Of a stretch of DNA of 64,000 bases, positions 22,526 to 30,743 are shown in pieces (the first letter of the stretch is position 1; each line of letters opens with the position of its first letter). Below the pieces are notes generated by a model. That model worked only from the letters and a program-made list of their open reading frames with translations, ran no database searches and was not told the DNA's origin. The position numbers were made by a program, and so were the translations under genes. The DNA is from UBA11164 sp034376725 (GTDB lineage: Bacteria; Pseudomonadota; Gammaproteobacteria; Xanthomonadales; Xanthomonadaceae), in contig JAXMJH010000002.1 of NCBI GenBank assembly GCA_034376725.1, positions 1-64,000 of the forward strand. The letters run 5' to 3'.

Positions 22526-23851
22526 TCAATGCCCTCGCTCGACGATTTCCGGCTCCGCGAGTCTGACCCGGGACGGCGGAAAAATGCAGCTGAACGTGCT
22601 GCCCCGGCCCATCTCGCTGGCGATCTCAAGCCGGGCATCGTGCAGGTTCAGCACATGCTTGACGATCGCCAGTCCAAGGCCGGTGCCGCCATTTTCACGC
22701 GACCGGCTGGGCGACACCCGGTAGAAGCGCTCGGTAATCCGCGGCAGGTGCTGGCGCGCGATACCCGGACCGGTGTCGCGCACCCGGAATGCCAGCTCTC
22801 CCTGATCGTTCACCTCGCAACCCAGGGTGACCGAACCGCCTTGCGGCGTGTACCGCACGGCATTGCCCACCAGGTTGGAAAACGCGCTGTGCAGTTCTTT
22901 GGTCGAGCCGGAGAGGTCGGCGTCGCAGGCATCTTCGACCACGATCCGGTGCCGGCCCAGGCTGAGCGCCTCTCCCTCACGTCGAAGCGTTTCCAGCAAT
23001 GGCCGCAGCGCCACGGTTTCTTCATTGACGTGGGCGCTGGCTTCCAGTCGCGACAGGGTGAGCAGGTCCTCGACCAGTTGCGCCATACGCGAAGACTGGC
23101 GGCGCATTTCGGTGAGCATCTCGACGTGGTTGGGCATGTCCTCGGGTTCGATCATGTCGAGGTAGCCATGGATCACGGTCAGCGGCGTGCGCAGCTCGTG
23201 CGATACGTTGGCCACGAAGTCGCGCCGCACCTGCTCCAGATGCATCAGTTTGCTCACGTCGCGGGCGACCACCAGCCATTCGCGATTGCCGTAGTCGATC
23301 AGCCGAAGGCTCAAGCGACTGCGTTCATCGGCAGGCGCCGGCACGTCCAGCAACGGCTCGTCGGTCTGGCGCTGATCGAGCCAGTCGAGCACCCGGGGAT
23401 TGCGCACCAGATTGTGGAAGCGTGCGCCGATGTCGCGCGGGTAGCGCAGGCCGAGCAGACGGGTGGCGGCTTCGTTGAACCAGGCGATCTGCAGATCGCC
23501 ATCGAGAATCACGATTCCGTCGGGAAGTGCGGCGAAGGCGCGCCGGTAAGACCGGACCATGTCCAGCAGTCGCCGCCTGCGCTGCCAGGACTCGCTCTGG
23601 CGCTTGTGCAGTTGGGTGTCGAGCTCGGCCCACAGACCGCGGCCATCAGGCAGTCGAAAGCGCTGACGGCGGGCCAGCATGCACAGCGCCCGCCACAAGC
23701 GCCGATAGTGCCAGGCGACCAGTGCCGTGGAGGCCAGTGCGAGGGCCGGCCAGAATTGGCCCAGTACGATGCCAATCACCGCCGTGGAGGCATAGACGGC
23801 GGCCAGATTCCAGAGCGATTGCTGAGTGGAGCGGCCGAGAAAGTAGTTCAT
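22526..23851 (-). CDS. phoR: Phosphate-regulon sensor histidine kinase PhoR
   Basis: The 441-aa membrane kinase has two N-terminal hydrophobic segments (about 12-50), a PAS domain (LPDGIVILDGDLQIAWFNEAA near 105), a HisKA phosphoacceptor FVANVSHELRTPLTVIHGYLD (His about 217) and an HATPase domain with N and G boxes (NLVGNAVRYTPQGG; DTGPGIARQHLPRITERFYR; GGTGLGLAIVKHVL). It is the partner of PhoB, encoded 14 bases upstream. It controls phosphate uptake genes and, by position, probably ppk-ppx. Confidence 0.94.
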   Translation of the reverse strand: MNYFLGRSTQQSLWNLAAVYASTAVIGIVLGQFWPALALASTALVAWHYRRLWRALCMLARRQRFRLPDGRGLWAELDTQLHKRQSESWQRRRRLLDMVRSYRRAFAALPDGIVILDGDLQIAWFNEAATRLLGLRYPRDIGARFHNLVRNPRVLDWLDQRQTDEPLLDVPAPADERSRLSLRLIDYGNREWLVVARDVSKLMHLEQVRRDFVANVSHELRTPLTVIHGYLDMIEPEDMPNHVEMLTEMRRQSSRMAQLVEDLLTLSRLEASAHVNEETVALRPLLETLRREGEALSLGRHRIVVEDACDADLSGSTKELHSAFSNLVGNAVRYTPQGGSVTLGCEVNDQGELAFRVRDTGPGIARQHLPRITERFYRVSPSRSRENGGTGLGLAIVKHVLNLHDARLEIASEMGRGSTFSCIFPPSRVRLAEPEIVERGH

Positions 23852-23865
23852 GCCGCAGGAGTGGC

Positions 23866-24555
23866 TCAGGTGGCGGTGGAGAAACGATACCCCGCACCGC
23901 GCACGGTTTGTATCATCGGATCGAGCCGGAACGGCTCAAGCGTCTTGCGCAAACGTCGGATATGAACATCGACCGTGCGCTCTTCGACGTAGACGTTGCC
24001 ACCCCAGACGTGGTCCAGCAGCTGGGCGCGCGAGTACACCCGCTCCGGGTGGGTCATGAAGAAGTGCAGCAGGCGATATTCGGTCGGACCGATCGCTACC
24101 GGATCGTCGTTGGCGAATACCCGATGGCCAGCGCCGTCGATCCGCAGATCGCCGAGCGACACGCTGCCGTCAGCCTCATCGGGGCGGCTGCGGCGCAGCA
24201 CCGCCCGGATGCGCGCCAGCAATTCGCGCGCCGAAAAGGGCTTGACCACGTAGTCGTCGACGCCGGCATCCAGGCCGCTGACCCGATCATTCTCCTCGCC
24301 GCGCGCGGTCAGCATGATGATCGGGATTTCCCGCGTCAGCGTCTCCTTGCGCCAGCGTCTAGCCAGTTCGAGGCCACTGATTCCCGGCAGCATCCAGTCG
24401 AGGAGAATCAGGTCGGGCACTCGCCCGGCAATGGCGTTCTGCGCTTCGCGGGCATCCTGAGCCGGAACCGGGTCGAATTCGCCCTTGCGCAGCGCGTAAA
24501 CGATCATGTCGCGGATCGATGCCTCGTCCTCTACGACCAGGATGCTCTTGTGCAC
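23866..24555 (-). CDS. phoB: Phosphate-regulon response regulator PhoB
   Basis: From the GTG at 24555 (VHKSILVVEDEASIRDMI) the protein is 229 aa, the typical PhoB length; the longer frame upstream is non-family. The receiver domain has acidic pocket EDE, phosphoacceptor Asp in LILLDWMLPGISG (about 54), and Lys in DDYVVKPFSARELLAR. The C-terminal OmpR-type winged helix shows IGPTEYRLLHFFMTHPERVYSR, then VYVEERTVDVHIRRLRKTL. It binds Pho boxes when phosphorylated by PhoR. A candidate Pho box lies upstream. Confidence 0.95.
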   Translation of the reverse strand: MHKSILVVEDEASIRDMIVYALRKGEFDPVPAQDAREAQNAIAGRVPDLILLDWMLPGISGLELARRWRKETLTREIPIIMLTARGEENDRVSGLDAGVDDYVVKPFSARELLARIRAVLRRSRPDEADGSVSLGDLRIDGAGHRVFANDDPVAIGPTEYRLLHFFMTHPERVYSRAQLLDHVWGGNVYVEERTVDVHIRRLRKTLEPFRLDPMIQTVRGAGYRFSTAT

Positions 24556-24605
24556 GGGCCCACCAAAAGCGGAATGAATGATGGCTATCAGTACATAACA
24601 CTTTT

Positions 24606-24623
24606 GTGGCCATTTTATGACAA
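24606..24623 (-). promoter_or_regulatory. Candidate Pho box upstream of phoB
   Basis: On the minus strand TTGTCATAAAATGGCCAC resembles one good half of the Pho box (CTGTCAT, then four A/T-rich bases) followed by a weak second half. It lies about 50 bases before the phoB GTG, where an autoregulatory site would be expected. Confidence 0.35.
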
Positions 24624-24664
24624 TGCGGCCCCGATCACGCCCGTGGAGGGCTCGGTTCGCGCCG

Positions 24665-26329
24665 TCAGCCGCGCGGCGAATTGCGGCCGCCGGGCTCCAG
24701 CCCCTGACGCTGCAATTCGAGAATGAATGGCGTGATCGCCGCGATTCGCGCGTCGACCCGCGAGCGGGTGATGTAGTCCAGGTCTTCGCGCGCCAGCAGC
24801 CGGCGATACTGGTCGAGGGCGTCGAAGGCACGGCCGCTGAGCAAGGCGACCTCGGCATAGGCTTCCGTCGCGCGGATCGCGTCGCCAGCCAGTTCGGCGG
24901 CACGGGCATAGAGTTGTTGCAGGCTGGCGTCGTTGCCGGCGGTATCGATCAGCGGGCGAATGACCGTCAGTGCGCGCCGTGCGGCGTCCGGATCCTGAAG
25001 ATGAACCAGTGCCTGGACGTGGGACAGAACGATGGCGCGGTTCTCGGGAAGCGCCGTGTTCAGGCCTTCATAGCGGGCCAGCGACTGCGCCACCAGGCCC
25101 GCGCGCAGCTCGGCCTCGGCCAGCGCCAGCGCACCCCACAGGTCGCCCGGGTTCTGGTCCGAGAGTTCCCTCAGCAGGGGCAGGGCATCGGCAGCGCGGT
25201 CGGCGCGGGTCAGCGCCAGGGCGAAACCGTAGCGCTGCGCCGGGGTGAGCTGCTCGTAAAGTCCGTCGACAATGTTGCGGTAGAAGCCGATCGCCTCATT
25301 GGGGGATGCGCTGCTCAGTACGCGCATGCGCTCGCGAACCCACTCGAAGCGCTCCGGATACTGGCCGTGCGCGCCGATCGCGTCTTCCAGCCGGGGCTGG
25401 AGCTCATCGGGGATCAGCGGATGCAGGGGGCCGTCGCTGGCGGTGGCCTGAAACTCGCCGGCGGTGAAGTGACATTCCAAGACCGTTCCGTCGGTTTCGC
25501 TGACACAGGACGTTCCGCCGGCCGCGCCCTGCTGACGCAGGCCGATCTGACGGGCCCGGTCGCGGGCTTCGGCGATGCGGGTGCTGGTAACCGGGTGAGT
25601 GCGCAGAAAGTCGGGAAACCCGAACGGGTTCGAGGTGCGGAAGGCGCGCCCGAAGAAGTCGGCCATGGCCTCCGGGTTGTAGCCGGCGCGGGCCAGCATC
25701 TGGATGCCCAGCCGGTCGGCTTCGTGCTCGCTGGCGCGTGTGTGGTTGATCTGACGCTGGAGCATCAGCCCCTGGCCGCCCATGATGGCCGCCTGCGCGG
25801 CGTCCGGGCTGCCGCTGCTGGCGCCAGCGATGACCGCCGCCAGCATGCCCAGCAGAATGGGAATGGAGTCCTGCTGTGAGCGCTCGACCTGGCGCACGAT
25901 GTGCCGCTGGGTGGTGTGGGAGATTTCGTGGGCCAGCACTGCCGCCACTTCGTCCTCGTACTCTGCCGCCATCGCCAGACCGGCATTGATGCCGATATAG
26001 CCGCCCAGCGTGGCGAAGGCATTAATCTCTTGCGAGCGGACCAGAAAAAAGGTGAAGCCATTGTCCGGACGGTCGCTGGCGGCGACCAGCGAATAGGCCA
26101 TGTCGTTGAGCCACTCGTCGAGCAGCGGGTCCTCGATCAGCAAACCGCCGCGCCGAAGCTGGCGGCGGGTCTGTTCGCCGAACAGTCGCTCCTGGGCCGG
26201 CGTGATCAGGCTTTGCGCTGACGAGCCGATATCCGGCAGCGCGGACGAAGCCGCCTGGGCTCGAACCGGGGCCGGAATCGCAAAGGCGAATACGAGCGCT
26301 GCAATCAGAAGAAGGCGGGACAGGGGCAC
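24665..26329 (-). CDS. BepA/YfgC-like periplasmic M48 metalloprotease with TPR domain
   Basis: The 554-aa protein begins with a signal peptide (about 1-25, cleavage after APVRAQA). The M48 zinc site is VLAHEISHTTQRH (about 132-144), with the third ligand Glu in ASEHEADRLGIQM (about 207). The C-terminal half (about 320-540) is helical and TPR-like, rich in Ala and Leu. BepA-type enzymes degrade or help assemble outer-membrane proteins such as LptD. The length exceeds E. coli BepA (487 aa), through an insertion near 265-330 and a longer tail. Confidence 0.9.
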   Translation of the reverse strand: MPLSRLLLIAALVFAFAIPAPVRAQAASSALPDIGSSAQSLITPAQERLFGEQTRRQLRRGGLLIEDPLLDEWLNDMAYSLVAASDRPDNGFTFFLVRSQEINAFATLGGYIGINAGLAMAAEYEDEVAAVLAHEISHTTQRHIVRQVERSQQDSIPILLGMLAAVIAGASSGSPDAAQAAIMGGQGLMLQRQINHTRASEHEADRLGIQMLARAGYNPEAMADFFGRAFRTSNPFGFPDFLRTHPVTSTRIAEARDRARQIGLRQQGAAGGTSCVSETDGTVLECHFTAGEFQATASDGPLHPLIPDELQPRLEDAIGAHGQYPERFEWVRERMRVLSSASPNEAIGFYRNIVDGLYEQLTPAQRYGFALALTRADRAADALPLLRELSDQNPGDLWGALALAEAELRAGLVAQSLARYEGLNTALPENRAIVLSHVQALVHLQDPDAARRALTVIRPLIDTAGNDASLQQLYARAAELAGDAIRATEAYAEVALLSGRAFDALDQYRRLLAREDLDYITRSRVDARIAAITPFILELQRQGLEPGGRNSPRG

Positions 26330-26522
26330 AGGGAACTCCGTTTAAATAATTGGAGCGCGGTCGCGGATCGTCCAAAGTATCGCATCGGCGGGTGAACCCC
26401 GAGTTAAGCGCGGCGGCCCTTCCGGATATGGAACGGGCTCGCCGGCTTTGCGAACGCGCGGCGCTGGTAAATATGCGACCACACCCCCATATTTCGAGTT
26501 CCCCGACCAACGGAGTGCCCCT

Positions 26523-26783
26523 GTGGCCGACATACAGATTTATACCACCGCCATTTGTCCTTATTGTCTGGCGGCCAAGCAGTTTTTGACCAGCCGCAAC
26601 CAGACCTATAGCGAGACCCGCGTCGATATCGACCGCGACAAGCGCCAGGAAATGGTCACTCTAAGCGGCCGGACCAGCGTGCCGCAGATATTCATCAACG
26701 GCACCCACGTCGGCGGCTACGACGACATGGTGGCGCTCAACCGGGCCGGCGGCCTGCAACCCTTGCTGGATGCCGCACCATGA
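26523..26783 (+). CDS. grxC: Glutaredoxin 3
   Basis: This 86-aa thiol oxidoreductase reduces disulfides using glutathione. It has the active-site CPYC in IYTTAICPYCLAAKQFL, the cis-Pro TSVPQIFING and the GGYDDMVAL GSH-binding turn. I chose GTG 26523 because a GGAG lies 8-12 bases upstream and this start gives the usual GrxC length. Its stop overlaps the next gene by four bases. Confidence 0.93.
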   Translation: MADIQIYTTAICPYCLAAKQFLTSRNQTYSETRVDIDRDKRQEMVTLSGRTSVPQIFINGTHVGGYDDMVALNRAGGLQPLLDAAP

Positions 26784-27172
26784 CCGACGCCGGCGACAGG
26801 GACAGGATTGCCGAGTTCACCGAGTTCAGGAAGCGCATGAACGAGCGCATCCTGGCCGAGGACAACCAGGTGGTTCGCCGGTTTTTCGCGCTCGACAGCC
26901 AGACCTACCGGCCGGGCGCGCTGGACGGCAAGACCAAGGAGCTGCTGGGGCTGGTCGCCTCGCTGGTGCTGCGCTGCGACGATTGCATCAGCTACCACGT
27001 GGCCCAGTGCCGACAGGCCGGAGCCAGTCGCGAAGAACTGTTCGAGACATTTTCGGTCGGCCTGGTGGTCGGCGGCTCGATCGTGATCCCTCATCTGCGC
27101 CGCGCGGTCGATTTTCTCGACCGGCTGGAATCCGGCGCGACGGCGGTGCCCGCCGCGCACGGCCACGAATGA
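26780..27172 (+). CDS. AhpD-like / carboxymuconolactone decarboxylase-family protein
   Basis: The 130-aa protein has the CMD/AhpD fold signature: a helix LDGKTKELLGLVASLVLRCDDCISYHVAQC (about 47-76) with a CxxC pair and a following His. This redox motif is used by AhpD in peroxidase recycling. ATGA overlap with grxC suggests the two thiol proteins are made together. The specific substrate is not known. Confidence 0.85.
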   Translation: MTDAGDRDRIAEFTEFRKRMNERILAEDNQVVRRFFALDSQTYRPGALDGKTKELLGLVASLVLRCDDCISYHVAQCRQAGASREELFETFSVGLVVGGSIVIPHLRRAVDFLDRLESGATAVPAAHGHE

Positions 27173-27378
27173 CCACGGATCGACAGGCGTTGGGCTGCGC
27201 CTGAGCCGCGGCCCGGGTGGCCGGTCGGCATCTGTGCCCGTACGGCGCATCAGACTGATGTCGAGTGCCTTTTCCGGCATTTTCGCGCGGCTGGCGCGCG
27301 GTCGGGCGTACGGTCGGGCATAATTTGTGCACTCGCGGCTTTTCTTGCCGCGTCTGTCTTAACGAGGTGTCTCAATTC

Positions 27379-28383
27379 ATGAATCAAACCATTGCAGTGC
27401 TGCGCGGCGACGGAATCGGCCCGGAAATCATGGATGCAACCCTGCATGTGCTCGATGCTCTGCAAGTCGGCCTGGATTACGAGTTCGTCGATGCAGGCCT
27501 GGTGGCGCTGGAGAAAACCGGCGAACTGCTGCCTCAGGCCACGCTCGATGCCATCGGCAAGCATCGCATCGCGCTGAAGAGCCCGCTGACCACCCCGATC
27601 GGCGCCGGCTTCTCGTCGTTGAACGTGGACCTGCGCCGGCGCTTCGATCTGTACGCCAACATCCGGCCGGCGATCAGTTTTCCCAACACCCGGTCGCGGT
27701 ACGAGAACATCGACCTGATCACGGTGCGCGAAAATACCGAAGGCGCCTACATCGGTGAAGGCATGGAAGTGTCGGCCGACGGCGAAGTGGCGACACTCAC
27801 CCAGAAGATCACCCGACGCAACTCATCGCGCATCGTGCGCTATGCGTTCGAGCTGGCGCGCCGGCTCGGGCGGAAGAAGGTCACTGCGGTCCATAAGGCG
27901 AATATCCTCAAGTCGACCTCCGGCCTGTTCCTGAAGGTGGCCCGCGAGGTCGCCGAGGAATACCCCGACATCGAGTTCACCGAGATCATCATCGACGCCT
28001 GCTGCATGAAGCTGGTCATGACGCCCGAGCAGTTCGACGTGATCGTCACCACCAATCTGTTCGGCGACATTCTGTCCGACCTGTGTGCCGGGCTGATCGG
28101 TGGGCTGGGGCTTGCGCCGGGCGCCAACATCGGTGCCGATGCCGCCATTTTCGAAGCCGTGCACGGCTCTGCCCCGGACATTGCCGGGCAGGGCATCGCC
28201 AACCCGTGCGCGCTGCTGCTGGCCGCTGCCCAGATGCTCGACCACCTGGGCAAGCTCGACAAATCCCGGGCGCTGCGCGCCGCCATCGTCGCCACCCTCG
28301 AAGCCCGCGACAGCGTCACGCCGGATCTGGGCGGCAGCGGAAGCACCGGCTCGTTCGCCAGAGCCATCGCCAGCCGGGTATAG
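27379..28383 (+). CDS. Isocitrate dehydrogenase, NAD-dependent type (isocitrate/isopropylmalate dehydrogenase family)
   Basis: From ATG 27379 (MNQTIAVLRGDGIGPEIMDA) this is a 334-aa beta-decarboxylating dehydrogenase. Motifs: substrate-binding NLRRRFDLYANIRP-like segment (NVDLRRRFDLYANIRPA, about 92-108), ITVRENTEGAYIGEG (about 121), KANILKSTSGLF, and the cofactor loop GSAPDIAGQGIANPCALLLA (about 265-284). The Asp in the VHGSAPDIAG loop region and the short length fit the NAD-dependent, eukaryote-like group present in xanthomonads, in contrast to the longer NADP type. A CATAAT hexamer lies at 27319-27324. Homoisocitrate or isopropylmalate dehydrogenase are the alternatives. Confidence 0.88.
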   Translation: MNQTIAVLRGDGIGPEIMDATLHVLDALQVGLDYEFVDAGLVALEKTGELLPQATLDAIGKHRIALKSPLTTPIGAGFSSLNVDLRRRFDLYANIRPAISFPNTRSRYENIDLITVRENTEGAYIGEGMEVSADGEVATLTQKITRRNSSRIVRYAFELARRLGRKKVTAVHKANILKSTSGLFLKVAREVAEEYPDIEFTEIIIDACCMKLVMTPEQFDVIVTTNLFGDILSDLCAGLIGGLGLAPGANIGADAAIFEAVHGSAPDIAGQGIANPCALLLAAAQMLDHLGKLDKSRALRAAIVATLEARDSVTPDLGGSGSTGSFARAIASRV

Positions 28384-28671
28384 CCCAGGCATTGCCGACT
28401 ACCTGCGGGCGCGCTTGGGACGACCGGGCGCGCCACACGCCCCTATGCACACGACCCCACCTTGCAGGGTGAGCGACCTTGCGGGTTGGATCCAGAAGCG
28501 GCGAAACGCGTTGATGTGCCTCCCTCCGGCGAGCCAAAGCACGATCGCCCGCCAGATATTGACTGCGGTCAAGTGCCAATTGTGAGAAAGGTATTAAGAT
28601 CGACCTGAGCCTTTTTCTTACGCGCCTGACGGTCTCCAAGGCGCATCAAAAAAAACAAAGGAATCAATGCT
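28384..28671 (+). other. Intergenic region upstream of the first cytochrome operon
   Basis: I see no gene in this 288-base spacer. It holds the FNR-type site and -10 at 28559-28600 and an A-rich stretch with AAGGAA just before the cytochrome ATG. No clear terminator for the isocitrate dehydrogenase gene is visible. Confidence 0.7.
28559..28600 (+). promoter_or_regulatory. FNR-type box with class II-spaced -10, upstream of electron-transfer operon 1
   Basis: TTGACTGCGGTCAA at 28559-28572 is a perfect inverted repeat TTGAC-N4-GTCAA. It differs from the FNR/Anr consensus (TTGAT-N4-ATCAA) by one symmetric change per half. TAAGAT at 28595-28600 begins 29.5 bases from its centre, which puts the box at -41.5, the class II activation position. 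It lies about 100 bases before the cytochrome ATG. Confidence 0.65.
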
Positions 28672-29001
28672 ATGAAAACACATCTCGTTATGGTTCCGGT
28701 TCTTGCGCTGGCCTTTGTCGTCTCTCCGCTGCGCGCGGCGGACGAATCTGCCGCCATGGATCTGATCAAGGCAAGCAAGTGCTCGACCTGCCACAGCGTC
28801 GACAAGGACAAGGATGGCCCGTCTTTCAAGAGCGTCGCTGATGAGTACCGGGATGATCCCGAGGCCGTGGCCAAGTTGATCGACGTGGTGAGCAAACCGC
28901 ACATGATCGAGATCGATGGCGAAGAAGAGGAGCACGGAGTGGTCAAGACCCGGGATGCGGCCAAGATCGAGAACCTCGTCCAGTGGATTCTTTCCCTGTG
29001 A
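28672..29001 (+). CDS. Small periplasmic monohaem cytochrome c
   Basis: The 109-aa precursor has a signal peptide (about 1-22, ending PLRA-A) and one CxxCH haem site, CSTCH at 37-41, in ASKCSTCHSVDKDKDGPSF, typical of class I c5/c551-type cytochromes. The second half is acidic (IDGEEEEHG) and ends in a helix. A canonical axial Met cannot be assigned with confidence (M78 is a candidate). It is the first gene of operon 1 and probably shuttles electrons in the periplasm between the NapC-type protein, the decahaem cytochrome and other partners. Confidence 0.9.
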   Translation: MKTHLVMVPVLALAFVVSPLRAADESAAMDLIKASKCSTCHSVDKDKDGPSFKSVADEYRDDPEAVAKLIDVVSKPHMIEIDGEEEEHGVVKTRDAAKIENLVQWILSL

Positions 29002-29072
29002 CCGTTTGATCGACCTCCGGCACTCAGCCGGACACTCGATCCGTTCGTAAACACTCACGGGACTGCCTCAAA

Positions 29073-29711
29073 ATGAAACGGATATGGAGTGGTATTCGCC
29101 GGTTCGGGCTCCTCAAGACCTTCTTGAGCGCGACTCTGGTGCTGTTCGTCGCTGTTCTTCTGGTGGTTGGCGGAGCTGCCGGATTGGCTTGGACCAACAC
29201 CGAGGCGTTCTGCATTTCCTGTCACGAAATGAAGGACAACGTTTACGCCGAGTTCAAGGGCACCATCCACGACACCAACCGCAGCGGCGTTCGCGCGGTG
29301 TGCTCGGATTGTCATGTGCCCCGGCAACCGGTGGATACCATCAAACGCAAATTTGCGGCCAGTCTCGAGCTTTATCACGCGCTGCGCGGCACCATCAATA
29401 CGCCGGAAAAATTCGAGGCGCGGCGTTTCCAGATGGCAGTCAAGGTCTGGACGCGCATGAAGAAAACCGACTCCATCGAGTGCCGCAACTGTCACCACCG
29501 GGACGCCATGAGCCCCGACCTGCAGTCGGCGCGCGCCCAGCGTCGACACGCCAAGGCGGACGAGGATGGCATGACCTGTATCGACTGCCACTTCGGAATC
29601 GCGCACGGCGAACCCACCGGGGATTTCGGGCCGCGCGATATTCAGGTGAACCATGGGGCAGTGACTTTGCCGGATCCGGTGGCGGTACGTAACGCATCGG
29701 TCGAAAAATGA
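29073..29711 (+). CDS. NapC/NirT-family tetrahaem cytochrome c (quinol dehydrogenase), operon 1
   Basis: The 212-aa protein has one N-terminal membrane anchor (about 15-40) and four CxxCH sites: CISCH 47, CSDCH 77, CRNCH 137 and CIDCH 169. The flanking FCISCHEMKDNV and GVRAVCSDCHVP are NapC/NrfH/CymA signatures. These proteins oxidise menaquinol or ubiquinol at the inner membrane and pass electrons to periplasmic cytochromes. It lies 71 bases after the small cytochrome gene and 76 before the decahaem gene. It is paralogous to the gene at 33583. Confidence 0.95.
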   Translation: MKRIWSGIRRFGLLKTFLSATLVLFVAVLLVVGGAAGLAWTNTEAFCISCHEMKDNVYAEFKGTIHDTNRSGVRAVCSDCHVPRQPVDTIKRKFAASLELYHALRGTINTPEKFEARRFQMAVKVWTRMKKTDSIECRNCHHRDAMSPDLQSARAQRRHAKADEDGMTCIDCHFGIAHGEPTGDFGPRDIQVNHGAVTLPDPVAVRNASVEK

Positions 29712-29787
29712 CGCGGATCGGGCCAAGCCATGTGGCGCGGTCCGATCCGACCTTAGAAGGTCTTAAGTCAAACGTGAGGAACGGATC

Positions 29788-30666
29788 ATGAAGAACACAT
29801 TGCTGGGGCTGCTCGCCGCCGTCTCGTTGCTGATTGCAGCGCACGGATCGGCGGGCGCGCAGGAATTGTCGGCCGACGCCCTCGATCGATTGTCGTCTCA
29901 AGGCGTCGGCGCTGCGGTCTGCGCCGAATGTCACGAGTCCGAGGTCACGGTCAGCGTATTCCACAGGGACTGTCAGGCCTGCCATACCAATGCGACCGAG
30001 CACGCGACGGCACGCCGGCCGGCACGGGTCGAGCCCGGCAAGCCGGGCGTCGCACAGTGCGAGGGATGCCACGCCAAAGACGCCGAGCGGATGAATTTTG
30101 CCTTCAGCGATCACCACAAGGCGGGCCTGGAGTGCAGCGATTGTCATGGCGTGCACGGGCCCAAACTCAAGGTTGGCGGGCAGAGCATCATCCAGCACCG
30201 CACCCAGGAAGGCTCGGCGTTGTGCGCAACCTGCCACCAGGACGTCCTGGCGCGCTTCAATATGCCGTCGCATCACCCGGTGCTGGAAGGCGGGGTTTCC
30301 TGTCTCGGCTGTCACGACCCGCATTCGAGCAAGAAGCTCAGTCTGGCCGACCAGACACAGCAGTGCCTCGATTGCCATCAGCGCCTGCGCGGCCCGCACG
30401 TCTTCGAGCACGCTCCAGTGGTCGAGGATTGCGCCAACTGCCACGATCCACACGGCTCGCCGAATGCCCGACTGCTGGTCGCCGGTCAGCCCATGCTTTG
30501 TCTGCAGTGCCACTCGCTGCCCAACAATCGTCACGGCTTGACCGGATCCAACGCGCTCACCAGCGCTGCGCTGAGCCAGCGCACGCCGGGTGCGGTACTG
30601 CGCGATTGCGTCGCCTGCCATGGTCAGATTCACGGCAGCGCGCAGGATCAGCACCTTCGCTATTAG
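29788..30666 (+). CDS. MtrA/DmsE-type periplasmic decahaem cytochrome c, operon 1
   Basis: The 292-aa precursor has a signal peptide (about 1-25, AGAQ) and exactly ten CxxCH motifs, with first Cys at 45, 62, 91, 116, 146, 172, 193, 215, 238 and 274. The repeated CxxCHDPHxS pattern (SCLGCHDPHS, DCANCHDPHG) and length match MtrA/DmsE/PioA-core proteins, which fill the lumen of an outer-membrane barrel as a haem wire. The first two haem sites are only 17 residues apart, closer than in its paralogue at 35256. It is followed by a large barrel gene. Confidence 0.95.
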   Translation: MKNTLLGLLAAVSLLIAAHGSAGAQELSADALDRLSSQGVGAAVCAECHESEVTVSVFHRDCQACHTNATEHATARRPARVEPGKPGVAQCEGCHAKDAERMNFAFSDHHKAGLECSDCHGVHGPKLKVGGQSIIQHRTQEGSALCATCHQDVLARFNMPSHHPVLEGGVSCLGCHDPHSSKKLSLADQTQQCLDCHQRLRGPHVFEHAPVVEDCANCHDPHGSPNARLLVAGQPMLCLQCHSLPNNRHGLTGSNALTSAALSQRTPGAVLRDCVACHGQIHGSAQDQHLRY

Positions 30667-30743
30667 CGGCTGCACCGGTGGGCTGGCTCACGGCGAGCCC
30701 ACCGGCAAATCGAACTTGAGAGTTCTGAATTGGAGGCAATGCC

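Noticed and set aside
28672..30666. Operon 1 as a nitrate, nitrite or TMAO reductase electron pathway
   Set aside because: NapC-like proteins also serve NapAB, NrfA and TorA, but no such reductase is present, and the decahaem and barrel genes point to an outer-membrane conduit.
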